A DNA stretch of 64,000 nucleotides, taken from NCBI RefSeq assembly GCF_900106995.1, contig NZ_FNOK01000044.1:17470-81469 (forward strand), written 5' to 3'. Under the pieces are notes generated by a model, which worked only from the letters and a program-made list of their open reading frames with translations, searched no databases and was not told where the DNA came from. This document shows positions 24,134 to 32,795 of the stretch, in pieces. Source of the stretch: Saccharopolyspora shandongensis. Its GTDB lineage: Bacteria; Actinomycetota; Actinomycetes; Mycobacteriales; Pseudonocardiaceae. The position numbers and the translations under genes were made by a program. Numbering within the stretch: the first letter of the stretch is position 1; the number at the start of each line of letters is the position of its first letter.

Positions 24134-27100
24134 CTAGTGGAAGTCGCGCGAAGTCGAGGGGATGCGCACTTCCAGTTTCTGCAGCCGGTCAGCTCTCAAA
24201 TTGATCACTCCTTCCGCTCGTTCGACGATTCCGCGCACCAGCAACGCGGCGCTGGTACGCCCGACTTTTCGGTAGCGCGCCCACAAACCCGGTGAGCACA
24301 TGACGTTGACCATGCCGGTCTCGTCCTCCAGGTTCAGGAACGTGACGCCGCCCGCCGTGGCCGGTCGCTGCCGGTGGGTCACCGCGCCACCCACCAGCAC
24401 CCGGGAGCCGTGCTCCACTTCGGACAGTCGATCCGCCGGGATCGCGCCCAGCTCGTCCAATCTGGCTCGGACGAACTGCAGCGGGAAGCTGTCCGGCGAC
24501 ACCCCGGTGGCCCACACGTCCGCGGCGGCCACCTCGACGCCGTCCATCCCCGGCAGCGCCGGGGCGGCGGCCGATGCGGTAGTACCCGGCAACCGATCCG
24601 GCCGATCACCGGCAGCGGCGGCGGCGTTCCACAACGCCTCCCGTCGGGACAAGCCGAAGCAACCGAACGCGCCCGCCGTCGCCAGTGCCTCCATCTGCGC
24701 AGCAGTCAGCTGCGTTCGGCGCGCCACATCGGCCATGTCGACGTACGGACCGTTCTCCGCGCGCTCCATGACTAATCGCTCGCCGGCGCTCTCGCCGAGC
24801 TTGCGCACGGAAGCCAACCCCAGGCGCACCGCTCGCTTGCCCTCGCTGTCGGCGTCCGGCTCCAGATCGGCCTGGGCTCGACTCGCGTTGACATCCGGCC
24901 CGCGCACCCGCACCCCATGCCGGCGGGCGTCGGCGACCAGCGACTGCGGCGAGTAGAAGCCCATCGGCTGGGCCTTGAGCAGCGCGGCGCAGAACACCGC
25001 CGGGTAGTAGTGCTTGAACCACGCGCTGGCGAACACCAGCAGCGCGAAGCTCAGGGCATGGCTCTCCGGGAAGCCGTAGTTCGCGAAAGCCAGCATCCGC
25101 TGGTAGATCCGCTCCGCCAGTTCCCCGGAAATGCCCTTGGCCGCCATCCCCTCGAACAACCGCCCCCGGAGCCGCTCCATCCGCTCCTCGGAACGCTTGG
25201 CCCCCATCGCCCGCCGCAGCTGGTCCGCCTCGGCCGCGGAGAACCCCGCGACGTCGACCGCCAACTGCATCAGCTGTTCCTGGAACAGCGGGACGCCGAG
25301 GGTCTTCTTCAGGGCACCGGCCATCGACGGGTGCTCGAAGTCCCAGTCCTCCAAGCCGTTCCGGCGCCGGATGTACGGGTGCACCGAACCGCCCTGGATC
25401 GGGCCCGGCCGGATCAGCGCCACCTCCACCACGAGGTCGTAGAACTCCCGCGGTTTCAGCCTCGGCAGCGTGGCCAGCTGCGCGCGGCTCTCCACCTGGA
25501 ACACCCCGACCGCGTCGGCCCGCCGCAGCATCTCGTACACCGCGTCGTCGTTCAGGTCGAGCTCGCCGAGGTCGACCTCGATCCCGTGGTGTTCGAGGGT
25601 CATGTCGATCGCGTAGTGCAGCGCCGAGAGCATGCCGAGCCCCAGCAGGTCGAACTTGACGAGGCCGACCTCCGCGCAGTCGTCCTTGTCCCACTGCAGA
25701 ACCGTGCGGCCGGGCATCCTCGCCCACTCCACCGGGCAGACCTCGCCGACCGGCCGGTGGCAGATCACCATCCCGCCGGAGTGGATGCCCAGGTGCCGGG
25801 GGAAGCCCAGCAGCTCACCGGCGAGCTCCCGCACCGGTTCGGGAATCTCGGAGTCCTCCGGCAGCGGCCCCCAGTGCTCGATCTCCTTGCTCCAGGCGTC
25901 CTGCTGCCCGGGCGAGTAGCCGAGGGCCCGCGCGACGTCCCGCACCGCCGAGCGCGGTCGGTAGCTGATCACGTTCGCGACCTGCGCGGCGTGCATCCGG
26001 CCGTACTTGCGGTAGACGTACTGGATCACCTCCTCTCGGCGATCGGACTCGATGTCCAGGTCGATGTCGGGCGGCCCGTCCCGCTCCGGGGCCAGGAAGC
26101 GCTCGAAGAGCAGCTGGTAGCGGACCGGGTCGGCGTTGGTGATCCGCAGCGCGAAGCACACCGCCGAGTTCGCCGCCGAACCCCTCCCCTGGCACAGGAT
26201 CCGCTGCTCCCGGCAGAACTCGACGATGTCGGACACCACCAGGAAGTAGCCGGGGAACTCCAGCTGCTCGATCAGCGCCAGCTCGTGCTCGATCTGCCGG
26301 TAGGCGGCGGGATTCTCCTGCGGCAGTCCGTACCGGTCGAGCGCGCCTCGGAGGACGAGTTCGCGCAGCCAGCTCGCCTCGGTGCGCCCCATCGGCACGT
26401 CGAACGGCGGCAGCTTCGGGGCCACCAGCTTCAGGTCGAAGGCGAACTCCCGGCCCAGCTCGGCGGCCCGCTGCACGGCCCCCGGGTAGCGGGCGAACAT
26501 CTCGGCCATCTCCGCGCCGGAGCGCAGGTAGTTGCCCGCCCAGCCGGGCAGCCAGCCGTCCATGTCGTCCAGGCTGCGGCGGGCCCGGATCGCCGCCACC
26601 ACCGCGGCCAACCGAGCGCGATCCGGCCGGGCGAGGTGTGCGCCGGTTGCGGCCACCGTGGACACTCCCGCTCTATCGGCGAGCTCGGCCATGGCGTCGT
26701 TGCGCGCCGAGTCCGCGGGCAGCCCGTGGTCGGTCAGCTCCACGGTGACGTGGTCCCGCCCGAACAACGCGATCAGCCGGTCCAACTCGGCGGCGGCCGC
26801 CGCCGGGCCGCTTTCGGCCAGCGCCGCCGGGACCGCCCCTTTGCGGCACCCGGTGAGCACCTGCCAGTGCCCCGCCGCCGCACCCGCGAGCTTCTCCAGG
26901 TCGTACACCGGACGGCCCTTCTCCTTGCCCTCCAAGTGCGCCTCGCTGATCGCCCGGCACAAGCTCGCGTAGCCGGCCGGATCGCGGGCCAGCACCAGCA
27001 GGTGGCGTCCTTCGGGGTCGGGGATCCCGTTCTGCGGCACCGAAAGCCCCAGGCTCAGCTCGGCACCGAACACGGTGCGCACTCCGTGCTCGGCCGCGGC

Positions 27101-27439
27101 CTCCGCGAAGCGGACCACCCCGTACAGCCCGTCGTGGTCGGTCAGCGCGATCGCATCCAGGCCGAGGCGAGCCGCCTCCGCCGCCAGCTCCTCCGGATGG
27201 CTCGCGCCGTCGAGGAAGCTGAAGTTGGAGTGCGCGTGCAGCTCCGCATAGGGCACCTCCGCCACCGCGGCAACGGCGTCGGCCTCGTACCTGGCGCGCC
27301 GCCGGGTCCACGCGGGGCTGTCGTTCCCGTCGCCGGGATGTCTCTCGTCGCGCGGGCCGGACCCGTCGGCCGGAGGCAGTCGGCCGGAGAGCACTTTCTC
27401 CAGGTCCGACCAGGTCTGGGGAGGGTTGAACCAACTCAT
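24134..27439 (-). CDS. dnaE2: Error-prone DNA polymerase III alpha subunit, DnaE2 type
   Basis: 1101 aa from ATG 27439 (MSWFNPPQTWSDLE). N-terminal PHP domain (about residues 50-250): YAELHAHSNFSFLDGASHPE and AIALTDHDGLYG. The catalytic palm has PDIDLDIESDRREEVIQYVY, which holds the paired Asp residues; helix-hairpin-helix and OB domains fill the end. DnaE2 extends from lesions during induced mutagenesis with ImuA' and ImuB. The three genes are here in the order imuA'-imuB-dnaE2 on one strand, and an SOS box 58 bp upstream suggests that dnaE2 also has its own LexA-controlled promoter. Confidence 0.96.
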   Translation of the reverse strand: MSWFNPPQTWSDLEKVLSGRLPPADGSGPRDERHPGDGNDSPAWTRRRARYEADAVAAVAEVPYAELHAHSNFSFLDGASHPEELAAEAARLGLDAIALTDHDGLYGVVRFAEAAAEHGVRTVFGAELSLGLSVPQNGIPDPEGRHLLVLARDPAGYASLCRAISEAHLEGKEKGRPVYDLEKLAGAAAGHWQVLTGCRKGAVPAALAESGPAAAAAELDRLIALFGRDHVTVELTDHGLPADSARNDAMAELADRAGVSTVAATGAHLARPDRARLAAVVAAIRARRSLDDMDGWLPGWAGNYLRSGAEMAEMFARYPGAVQRAAELGREFAFDLKLVAPKLPPFDVPMGRTEASWLRELVLRGALDRYGLPQENPAAYRQIEHELALIEQLEFPGYFLVVSDIVEFCREQRILCQGRGSAANSAVCFALRITNADPVRYQLLFERFLAPERDGPPDIDLDIESDRREEVIQYVYRKYGRMHAAQVANVISYRPRSAVRDVARALGYSPGQQDAWSKEIEHWGPLPEDSEIPEPVRELAGELLGFPRHLGIHSGGMVICHRPVGEVCPVEWARMPGRTVLQWDKDDCAEVGLVKFDLLGLGMLSALHYAIDMTLEHHGIEVDLGELDLNDDAVYEMLRRADAVGVFQVESRAQLATLPRLKPREFYDLVVEVALIRPGPIQGGSVHPYIRRRNGLEDWDFEHPSMAGALKKTLGVPLFQEQLMQLAVDVAGFSAAEADQLRRAMGAKRSEERMERLRGRLFEGMAAKGISGELAERIYQRMLAFANYGFPESHALSFALLVFASAWFKHYYPAVFCAALLKAQPMGFYSPQSLVADARRHGVRVRGPDVNASRAQADLEPDADSEGKRAVRLGLASVRKLGESAGERLVMERAENGPYVDMADVARRTQLTAAQMEALATAGAFGCFGLSRREALWNAAAAAGDRPDRLPGTTASAAAPALPGMDGVEVAAADVWATGVSPDSFPLQFVRARLDELGAIPADRLSEVEHGSRVLVGGAVTHRQRPATAGGVTFLNLEDETGMVNVMCSPGLWARYRKVGRTSAALLVRGIVERAEGVINLRADRLQKLEVRIPSTSRDFH

Positions 27440-27496
27440 GAAATCCAGTGAACTCCTGTTCGATTCACCGCTGCCACCGAATAAGCCGCACTCCAC

Positions 27497-27512
27497 TCGA
27501 ACGAGTGTTCGC
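27497..27512. promoter_or_regulatory. LexA (SOS) box for dnaE2
   Basis: TCGAACGAGTGTTCGC matches the actinobacterial SOS consensus TCGAAC-N4-GTTCGA except the last base. It lies just after the imuB coding end, 58 bp before the dnaE2 start. Confidence 0.85.
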
Positions 27513-27514
27513 CA

Positions 27515-29185
27515 TCATCGATAGGCACCCTGCACCCACCAGCGGCCCCCTTCGTGCACCAGGAGCAGCGCCACCTCGCCCACCTCGGCATCGCCGTCCC
27601 CGGCCGGATCCGCTTCCGGCTCGAGCACGACCTGGATCCGCACCAGCTCCCGCGCCGGCACCTGCGCCGCCGGCGCAGTCCGGCCGGATCCGCCCGCCAG
27701 CAGCTCCGCCCACCAGCGCTCGGCCACCGGCCACGGCCCGGCCCAGCCGGACACCGCCCGCGATCGCCCGCCCGACACCTCCACGCGGGACGGCGCCGCG
27801 GTGAGCCGATGCCGGTCGGTGACGCCCACCGGGCGGCCCTCGTCGTCGAACACCGCCGCGGGCCACGGTGAATCCGGCACCACCGAGGGCGACGGCGACG
27901 GGATGCGCCCCGGCCACGGCCGGTCGGCGGGCAGCGCAGGACGGCGTTCGTCGCCCCACGGCACGAACCGCACCTGATCGCGCAGGTCCCGTCCGCCGCC
28001 GAACACCCCGGTCAGGACCGCCTCCGGCCCGAGCAAGCCCTGCACCCGCGCGAACGCGCGCCCGGCGCGGGCATCCGCCTCCCCGGTCGCGGCGTTGAGC
28101 AAGTCGAGCTGCAGACCACCCGCCCCGACCACTTCTTCCGGCCGCAGGCTCAGCACGCTCACCCCGGCCGTCGGGCGTTGCCGACCGCTGCGGCCGTGCA
28201 GCCAGCCGTCGAGCTGCCAGCGCACCCGATCCGCAGTGGCCGCCGGCGTCAGCGGCTCCGCGCAGCGCCAGACCCGGTGCAGCTCCTCGCCGTGCTCGGT
28301 GCGGGCCGAAATCCCCAGCCGAGTGCAGGCCAGCCCGAGTTCGCCCAGCCTGGCGTGCAGTTGGTCCGCCAGGACCTTGGCCGCGAACGCGGCCTCGTCC
28401 ACCCGCTCCACCGGCGGGTCGAGCTCCTCGGACACCACCAGGTCCGGTGGCGGCTGGCGCCGCAGGACCGGCCGCTCTTCCCGGCCGCCGGCCGCGCGGT
28501 GCACCAGCAGCGCGGCCTGGCCGAACCGTGTGGACACGTCCGACGAGGACAGCGCCGCGAACTCGCCCAGCGTGCGAATCCCCAGCCGCCGCAACAGATC
28601 CACCAGCTCCGCCTGATCGGCGGCGCGCTGCCCGGGCAGCCGGCCGGTGAGCTGATCGATCTCCTCGATCAGCAGGGGAGCGAGGAACTCCCGACTTCGG
28701 CCCGGGGCCACGAGTTCGTTGCGCCGGGCCGCCAGCACCGCCGCGAACAGCCCGTCCGCGATGCCGATCCGGCACTCGACGCCGACCTGCGCGTCCAGTT
28801 GGTCCAGCACGCGTTCGGCGACGGCCTCCTCCGAACCGAAGTACCGGACCGGACCCCGCGCGGGGACCGCCACCAGGCCCGGACGCACGACCTCCACGCC
28901 CGGCATCAACTCCTCGACCGCCGCCAGCACCGGCTCGAACAACCGCGCGTCCCGGGCCGGATCGTGCTCGCACACAACGAGTTCCGGGCACCGGCCCTGC
29001 GCTTCACGGCGGCGCATCCCGCGGCGCACCCCGCTGCCGCGCGCCGTTTCGGAGCAGGCCACCACCCTGTTCGCCGCGAACACCGCGGCGGGCACCAGCG
29101 AGCCGAGTTCGGCCGCACGGGAGGCGGCGACCACCGGCCAATCCGGGCACCAGATGACGAGTCGACGAGGCGGCACCACGCTCAC
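27515..29185 (-). CDS. imuB: ImuB, catalytically inactive Y-family polymerase-like mutasome protein
   Basis: 556 aa from GTG 29185, overlapping the imuA' stop (GTGA). The Y-family core begins RRLVIWCPDWPVVAASRA, where active polymerases have DxDxFFA. The palm position that normally holds the catalytic SxDE reads LVAVPARGPVRYFG, so the catalytic acids are missing, as is known for ImuB. A helix-hairpin-helix region (LLRRLGIRTLGEFAALSS) and a little-finger region follow. In mycobacteria ImuB is the adaptor that bridges the beta clamp, ImuA' and DnaE2. The C-terminal WWAELLAGG and WWVQGAYR are typical. Confidence 0.94.
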   Translation of the reverse strand: MSVVPPRRLVIWCPDWPVVAASRAAELGSLVPAAVFAANRVVACSETARGSGVRRGMRRREAQGRCPELVVCEHDPARDARLFEPVLAAVEELMPGVEVVRPGLVAVPARGPVRYFGSEEAVAERVLDQLDAQVGVECRIGIADGLFAAVLAARRNELVAPGRSREFLAPLLIEEIDQLTGRLPGQRAADQAELVDLLRRLGIRTLGEFAALSSSDVSTRFGQAALLVHRAAGGREERPVLRRQPPPDLVVSEELDPPVERVDEAAFAAKVLADQLHARLGELGLACTRLGISARTEHGEELHRVWRCAEPLTPAATADRVRWQLDGWLHGRSGRQRPTAGVSVLSLRPEEVVGAGGLQLDLLNAATGEADARAGRAFARVQGLLGPEAVLTGVFGGGRDLRDQVRFVPWGDERRPALPADRPWPGRIPSPSPSVVPDSPWPAAVFDDEGRPVGVTDRHRLTAAPSRVEVSGGRSRAVSGWAGPWPVAERWWAELLAGGSGRTAPAAQVPARELVRIQVVLEPEADPAGDGDAEVGEVALLLVHEGGRWWVQGAYR

Positions 29186-29895
29186 CCCGCCACCGGACGT
29201 AGCTGCGGCCGGGTGTTCTCGCCCGGCTCGTCCGCGGGCACCCCGATCGCTCCGTCGCACGCCGGGAGCAGCAGTCGGCACGAGCGCGGCCTGGACGCCG
29301 CTCCACGCCCTCCCGCTCGCACCGTGACGGCACGTTCCCGCAGGTAGCCATGGCCCTGTCCAAGTCCTCGCCAGTCGGCACCGACGCAGCGCAGCTGCAC
29401 CTCGGCACCCACCCACGCGCCGAACGGCAGCAGCACCGAGCCGCGGTTGCGCGCCCGCGCCGACAGCCGTCGGGCATCCGAATCGGCCACCTGCCGGGTA
29501 CCGCCCACCGCCACTAGGTCGACCCCGTCGAGCAGCGCGGCGATCACGCCCACCGGGTCTCCGCCCGGCCGCGGCACCACCGCGAGCCTGGCGAGCTCCA
29601 CGCCGGCTTCGGCCGCCGCCACCAAGCTGATTCCGGGCAGCCCCACCACCGCCGCCCAAGATCCGTTCGCCGTCGCCTCCGACAGCAGCGCGAACAGCAG
29701 CGAGACCGATCCGTGCACCGCCACCGTGCTGCCACGGCGCAAACCTGGCCATGGCAGCACGGCGGCGAGCTCCGTCCGCGTGGGCAGCACCCGGCCCGCT
29801 CCCGGAATGCCGCCGGCCTCGACGGCCTGCACGCCCAGGGACACCCCGTCAGCCGTGGACGCGCCCAGCGCCGTCAAGGACGCCATCGCGGACAT
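29182..29895 (-). CDS. ImuA', RecA-like mutasome accessory protein
   Basis: 237 aa from ATG 29895, with GGGGAGG 5 nt upstream; the frame extends to 30042 but without a better start. The fold is a degenerate RecA/SulA-type ATPase: GLRRGSTVAVHGSVSLLFAL replaces a canonical Walker A. RLSARARNRGSVLLPFGAWV matches the conserved part of ImuA'. It is the first gene of the SOS mutagenesis cassette and is coupled to imuB by a GTGA overlap. Two SOS boxes lie upstream. Confidence 0.88.
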   Translation of the reverse strand: MSAMASLTALGASTADGVSLGVQAVEAGGIPGAGRVLPTRTELAAVLPWPGLRRGSTVAVHGSVSLLFALLSEATANGSWAAVVGLPGISLVAAAEAGVELARLAVVPRPGGDPVGVIAALLDGVDLVAVGGTRQVADSDARRLSARARNRGSVLLPFGAWVGAEVQLRCVGADWRGLGQGHGYLRERAVTVRAGGRGAASRPRSCRLLLPACDGAIGVPADEPGENTRPQLRPVAG

Positions 29896-30059
29896 CGCCG
29901 CCTCCCCACATCGTGACCTCATGGGTGCCCGACCCCGGCGCGGGCACCCATTCAGCCGCCGCGGGGAAGGCAGCGGTGGACCCGGCGCGGCGCCTGCACC
30001 CGAACACAGCGCCGGTTCCATCGGAGTAGCCGACCCCGACATCGGCCACTTCCGTTATC

Positions 30060-30075
30060 TCGAACCTCAGTTCGA
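30060..30075. promoter_or_regulatory. LexA (SOS) box upstream of imuA'
   Basis: TCGAACCTCAGTTCGA is a perfect match to both arms of the actinobacterial SOS consensus. It lies 165 bp upstream of the imuA' start, in a 566-bp gap (29896-30461). Confidence 0.88.
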
Positions 30076-30130
30076 ACAAGTCAAGTAAACCCTGCACAGC
30101 GACCCGCGTCAAGGGCTCCGACCAGATCGA

Positions 30131-30146
30131 GTGAACATTTGTTCGA
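30131..30146. promoter_or_regulatory. Second SOS-like box, imuA' upstream region
   Basis: GTGAACATTTGTTCGA fits the right arm fully and the left arm at four of six positions. It is 71 bp from the first box. Beyond it (30147-30415) I see only a short ORF at 30187-30300 and no recognised gene. Confidence 0.65.
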
Positions 30147-30415
30147 TCATCTGATCTTGGCGGAAATGTCCGCTACAACTTGACTCATGACCGCGTTTCC
30201 ACCTCGCGGGGAAGCCGCCGTCCGAGCAGTTCCGGCGGCCGCCCGAGCAGCCGGGCCGGCCCACGGCGAGCCCGCGAACGTCGAACGACACCACCCGTAG
30301 CCACCGGCCTTGCGCCGACGGCTGCGGCACGCAGCCCGAGGAGGCGAGACACCATGCGCACGGACGAAACGCACACCGATCACCGCCTGGCCGGAGCGAC
30401 CGGCGAAACGAAAAC

Positions 30416-30443
30416 GGTGCGGCCGACCGAAGTCGACCGCACC
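30416..30443. terminator. Terminator downstream of purH
   Basis: GGTGCGG pairs with CCGCACC, with an inner CGAC-CGAA-GTCG hairpin. It is 19 bp beyond the purH stop. Confidence 0.75.
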
Positions 30444-30461
30444 GTCCACAGTGCACCGGAT

Positions 30462-32027
30462 TCAGTGCGCGAAGTGGCGCGTCCCGGTGAAGTACATCGG
30501 CACGCCGGCGGCCTCGGCCGCCGCGATGGTCTCCGCGTCCCGGACCGAGCCGCCGGGCTGCACGATCGCGCGAACCCCGGCGTCCAGCAGCACCTGCGGG
30601 CCGTCCGCGAACGGGAAGAACGCGTCCGAGGCGGCCACCGAGCCCTTCGCCCGGTCGCCCGCCCGCGACACCGCGAGGCGCGCCGAGTCGACCCGGTTCA
30701 CCTGGCCCATGCCGACACCCACGGTCGCCCCGTCGTCGGCGAGCAGGATCGCGTTGGACTTCACCGCGCGGCAGGCCCGCCACGCGAACTTCAGGTCCGC
30801 CAGCGTCGCCGCGTCCACCGGCGAGCCGGCCGCCAGCGTCCAGTTCGCCGGGTCGTCGCCCTCGGCGTCGATCGCGTCGGAGCCCTGCACCAGCATGCCG
30901 CCGGAGATCGCCCGCATCTCGATCCGGCCGCTCTTGGGCGGCTGCGCGGTCAGGATCCGGATGTTCTTCTTCTTGCTCAGCACGTCCACGGCGCCGTCGG
31001 CGTAGCCCGGCGCCACGATCACCTCGGTGAAGATCTCGGCGACCTGCTCGGCCATCGCCACCGACACCTCGCGGTTCGTCGCGATGACGCCGCCGTACGC
31101 GCTCACCGAGTCGCACTCGTGCGCCTTGCGGTGCGCCGCGGCGATGTCGTCGGCCACCGCGATGCCGCACGGGTTGGCGTGCTTGATGATCGCCACGCAC
31201 GGCTCGCTGTGGTCGTGCGCAGCGCGCCAGGCGGAGTCGGCGTCGACGTAGTTGTTGTACGACATCTCCTTGCCGTGCAGCTGCGCAGCGGCCGCGAGCC
31301 CGGTCGCTTCGCCGCCGGAGACGTACAGCGCGGCGGGCTGGTGCGGGTTCTCGCCGTAGCGCAGCGCGGAGCGCCGCTCCCAGGTCTCCCCGATCCAGCC
31401 GGGGAACACCGAGTCGTCCCCGGTCGGCACCTTGCTCATCCAGGACGCCACGGCGACGTCGTACGACGCGGTGTGCCGGAACGCGGCCGCGGCCAGCTCG
31501 ACCCGGTCGGCCATCGTGAAGCCGCCCTCGCGGATCTGCTCCAGCACCCACTCGTAGCGGCTGGGGTCGACCACGACGGCGACGTTCGCGTGGTTCTTGG
31601 CGGACGCCCGGACCATCGCCGGCCCGCCGATGTCGATCTGCTCGATCACCTCGTCCGGCGCGGCACCCGAGGCGACCGTCTGGACGAACGGGTACAGGTT
31701 CACGATCAGCAGGTCGAACGGCGTGATGTCCAGGTCGCGCAGCTGGTCCGCGTGCTCCTGGCGGCGCAGGTCGGCGAGCAGCCCCGCGTGCACCCGCGGG
31801 TGCAGGGTCTTGACCCGGCCGTCGAGCGCCTCCGGGAACCCGGTGAGCTCCTCGACCGGGGTGACGGGCACGCCCGCCGCGGCGATCGTGCGGGCCGTAC
31901 CGCCGGTGGACACGATCTCCACGCCGGCGGCGTGCAGCCCGGTGGCCAGCTCCAGCAGGCCCGACTTGTCGGACACGCCGATCAGCGCGCGGCGAACCGC
32001 TCGCCGCTCCTGCAAGTTCGCGGTCAC
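30462..32027 (-). CDS. purH: Bifunctional AICAR formyltransferase/IMP cyclohydrolase
   Basis: 521 aa from GTG 32027, overlapping the purN stop (GTGA). It catalyses the last two steps of IMP synthesis: 10-formyl-THF plus AICAR to FAICAR, then ring closure. The IMP cyclohydrolase (MGS-like) domain spans about residues 1-150 (ALIGVSDKSGLLELA, IVSTGGTARTI, GRVKTLHPRVHAGLL). The transformylase domain follows (RYGENPHQPAALYV, KEMSYNNYVDADSAWR, IIKHANPCGIAVA with the catalytic Lys-His). Neighbour order with purN, DUF6350 and DUF5336 matches M. tuberculosis Rv0954-Rv0957. Confidence 0.97.
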   Translation of the reverse strand: MTANLQERRAVRRALIGVSDKSGLLELATGLHAAGVEIVSTGGTARTIAAAGVPVTPVEELTGFPEALDGRVKTLHPRVHAGLLADLRRQEHADQLRDLDITPFDLLIVNLYPFVQTVASGAAPDEVIEQIDIGGPAMVRASAKNHANVAVVVDPSRYEWVLEQIREGGFTMADRVELAAAAFRHTASYDVAVASWMSKVPTGDDSVFPGWIGETWERRSALRYGENPHQPAALYVSGGEATGLAAAAQLHGKEMSYNNYVDADSAWRAAHDHSEPCVAIIKHANPCGIAVADDIAAAHRKAHECDSVSAYGGVIATNREVSVAMAEQVAEIFTEVIVAPGYADGAVDVLSKKKNIRILTAQPPKSGRIEMRAISGGMLVQGSDAIDAEGDDPANWTLAAGSPVDAATLADLKFAWRACRAVKSNAILLADDGATVGVGMGQVNRVDSARLAVSRAGDRAKGSVAASDAFFPFADGPQVLLDAGVRAIVQPGGSVRDAETIAAAEAAGVPMYFTGTRHFAH

Positions 32028-32698
32028 GGGATACTCACCTTCCGTCCCTGCACGGTCCAGCCGTGCAGTGCCAGCTGTTCCAGGGTGTCGACCAGCAGCC
32101 GCCGCTCGACGGCCTTGATCCGCTCGTGGAGACTCGCCTCGTCGTCGTCGGGCCGCACCTCGACGGCCTCCTGCGCGAGAATCGGCCCGGTGTCCACGCC
32201 GGCATCGACCACGAACAGGGTGCAGCCGGTGACCCGGACTCCATACTCCAGCGCATCCCGCACCCCGTGCATGCCGGGGAACGACGGGAGCAGCGCGGGG
32301 TGGCTGTTGAGGTACCGGCCGGCGAAGCGGGCCAGGAAATCGGCGCCGACGAGCTTCATGAACCCGGCGGAGACCACCAGGTCCGGCTCGTGCTCGGCGC
32401 AGGCCTCGGTCAGTGCGCGGTCCCACTCGGCGCGGTCGGCGTGGTCCTTGACCCGGCGCACGAAGGTCGGCACCCCGGCGCGCTCGGCGCGGGCCAGCCC
32501 CTCGATGCCGTCGCGATCGGCGCCCACCGCGACGACCTGCACCGGGAAGTCCGGCGAACTGGTCGAGTCGAGCAGTGCTTGCAGCAGGGTTCCGGATCCG
32601 GACACCAGCACGACGACCCGTGCGGGGCCGGCGGTGGCGAACCGGGTTGACTTCGAGTGCTCGGCGGCGCTCGGCTGGTCGGGCGTACTCGGATTCAG
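32024..32698 (-). CDS. purN: Phosphoribosylglycinamide formyltransferase
   Basis: PurN transfers a formyl group from 10-formyl-THF to GAR in purine synthesis. Core motifs: ARVVVLVSGSGTLLQALLD (first beta strand), RYLNSHPALLPSFPGMHGVR (Asn and His of the active site) and VVDAGVDTGPILAQ (Asp). The start is unclear: no ATG, GTG or TTG lies in frame ahead of the first strand. GTG 32611 would cut that strand, leaving 195 aa. CTG 32698 has AGGAG six nt upstream and gives 224 aa; I use it as the better estimate. It overlaps purH by 4 bp. Confidence 0.9.
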   Translation of the reverse strand: MNPSTPDQPSAAEHSKSTRFATAGPARVVVLVSGSGTLLQALLDSTSSPDFPVQVVAVGADRDGIEGLARAERAGVPTFVRRVKDHADRAEWDRALTEACAEHEPDLVVSAGFMKLVGADFLARFAGRYLNSHPALLPSFPGMHGVRDALEYGVRVTGCTLFVVDAGVDTGPILAQEAVEVRPDDDEASLHERIKAVERRLLVDTLEQLALHGWTVQGRKVSIP

Positions 32699-32795
32699 CG
32701 TTCGCTCCTGACATGCCTCGGCACGATCTCCCGAAGCAGCGTAAGCGCTGATTGCGGCGCCGACGTCGCCAGGGCCCGGGCGAGTGGCGCAGCCC

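Noticed and set aside
24917..27451. 844-aa plus-strand ORF antisense to dnaE2
   Set aside because: Low-complexity Arg/Gln/Val/His composition without domains; the minus strand codes for DnaE2 with all motifs.
30180..32711. 843-aa plus-strand ORF antisense to purH and purN
   Set aside because: Antisense composition and no domain; purH and purN are certain.
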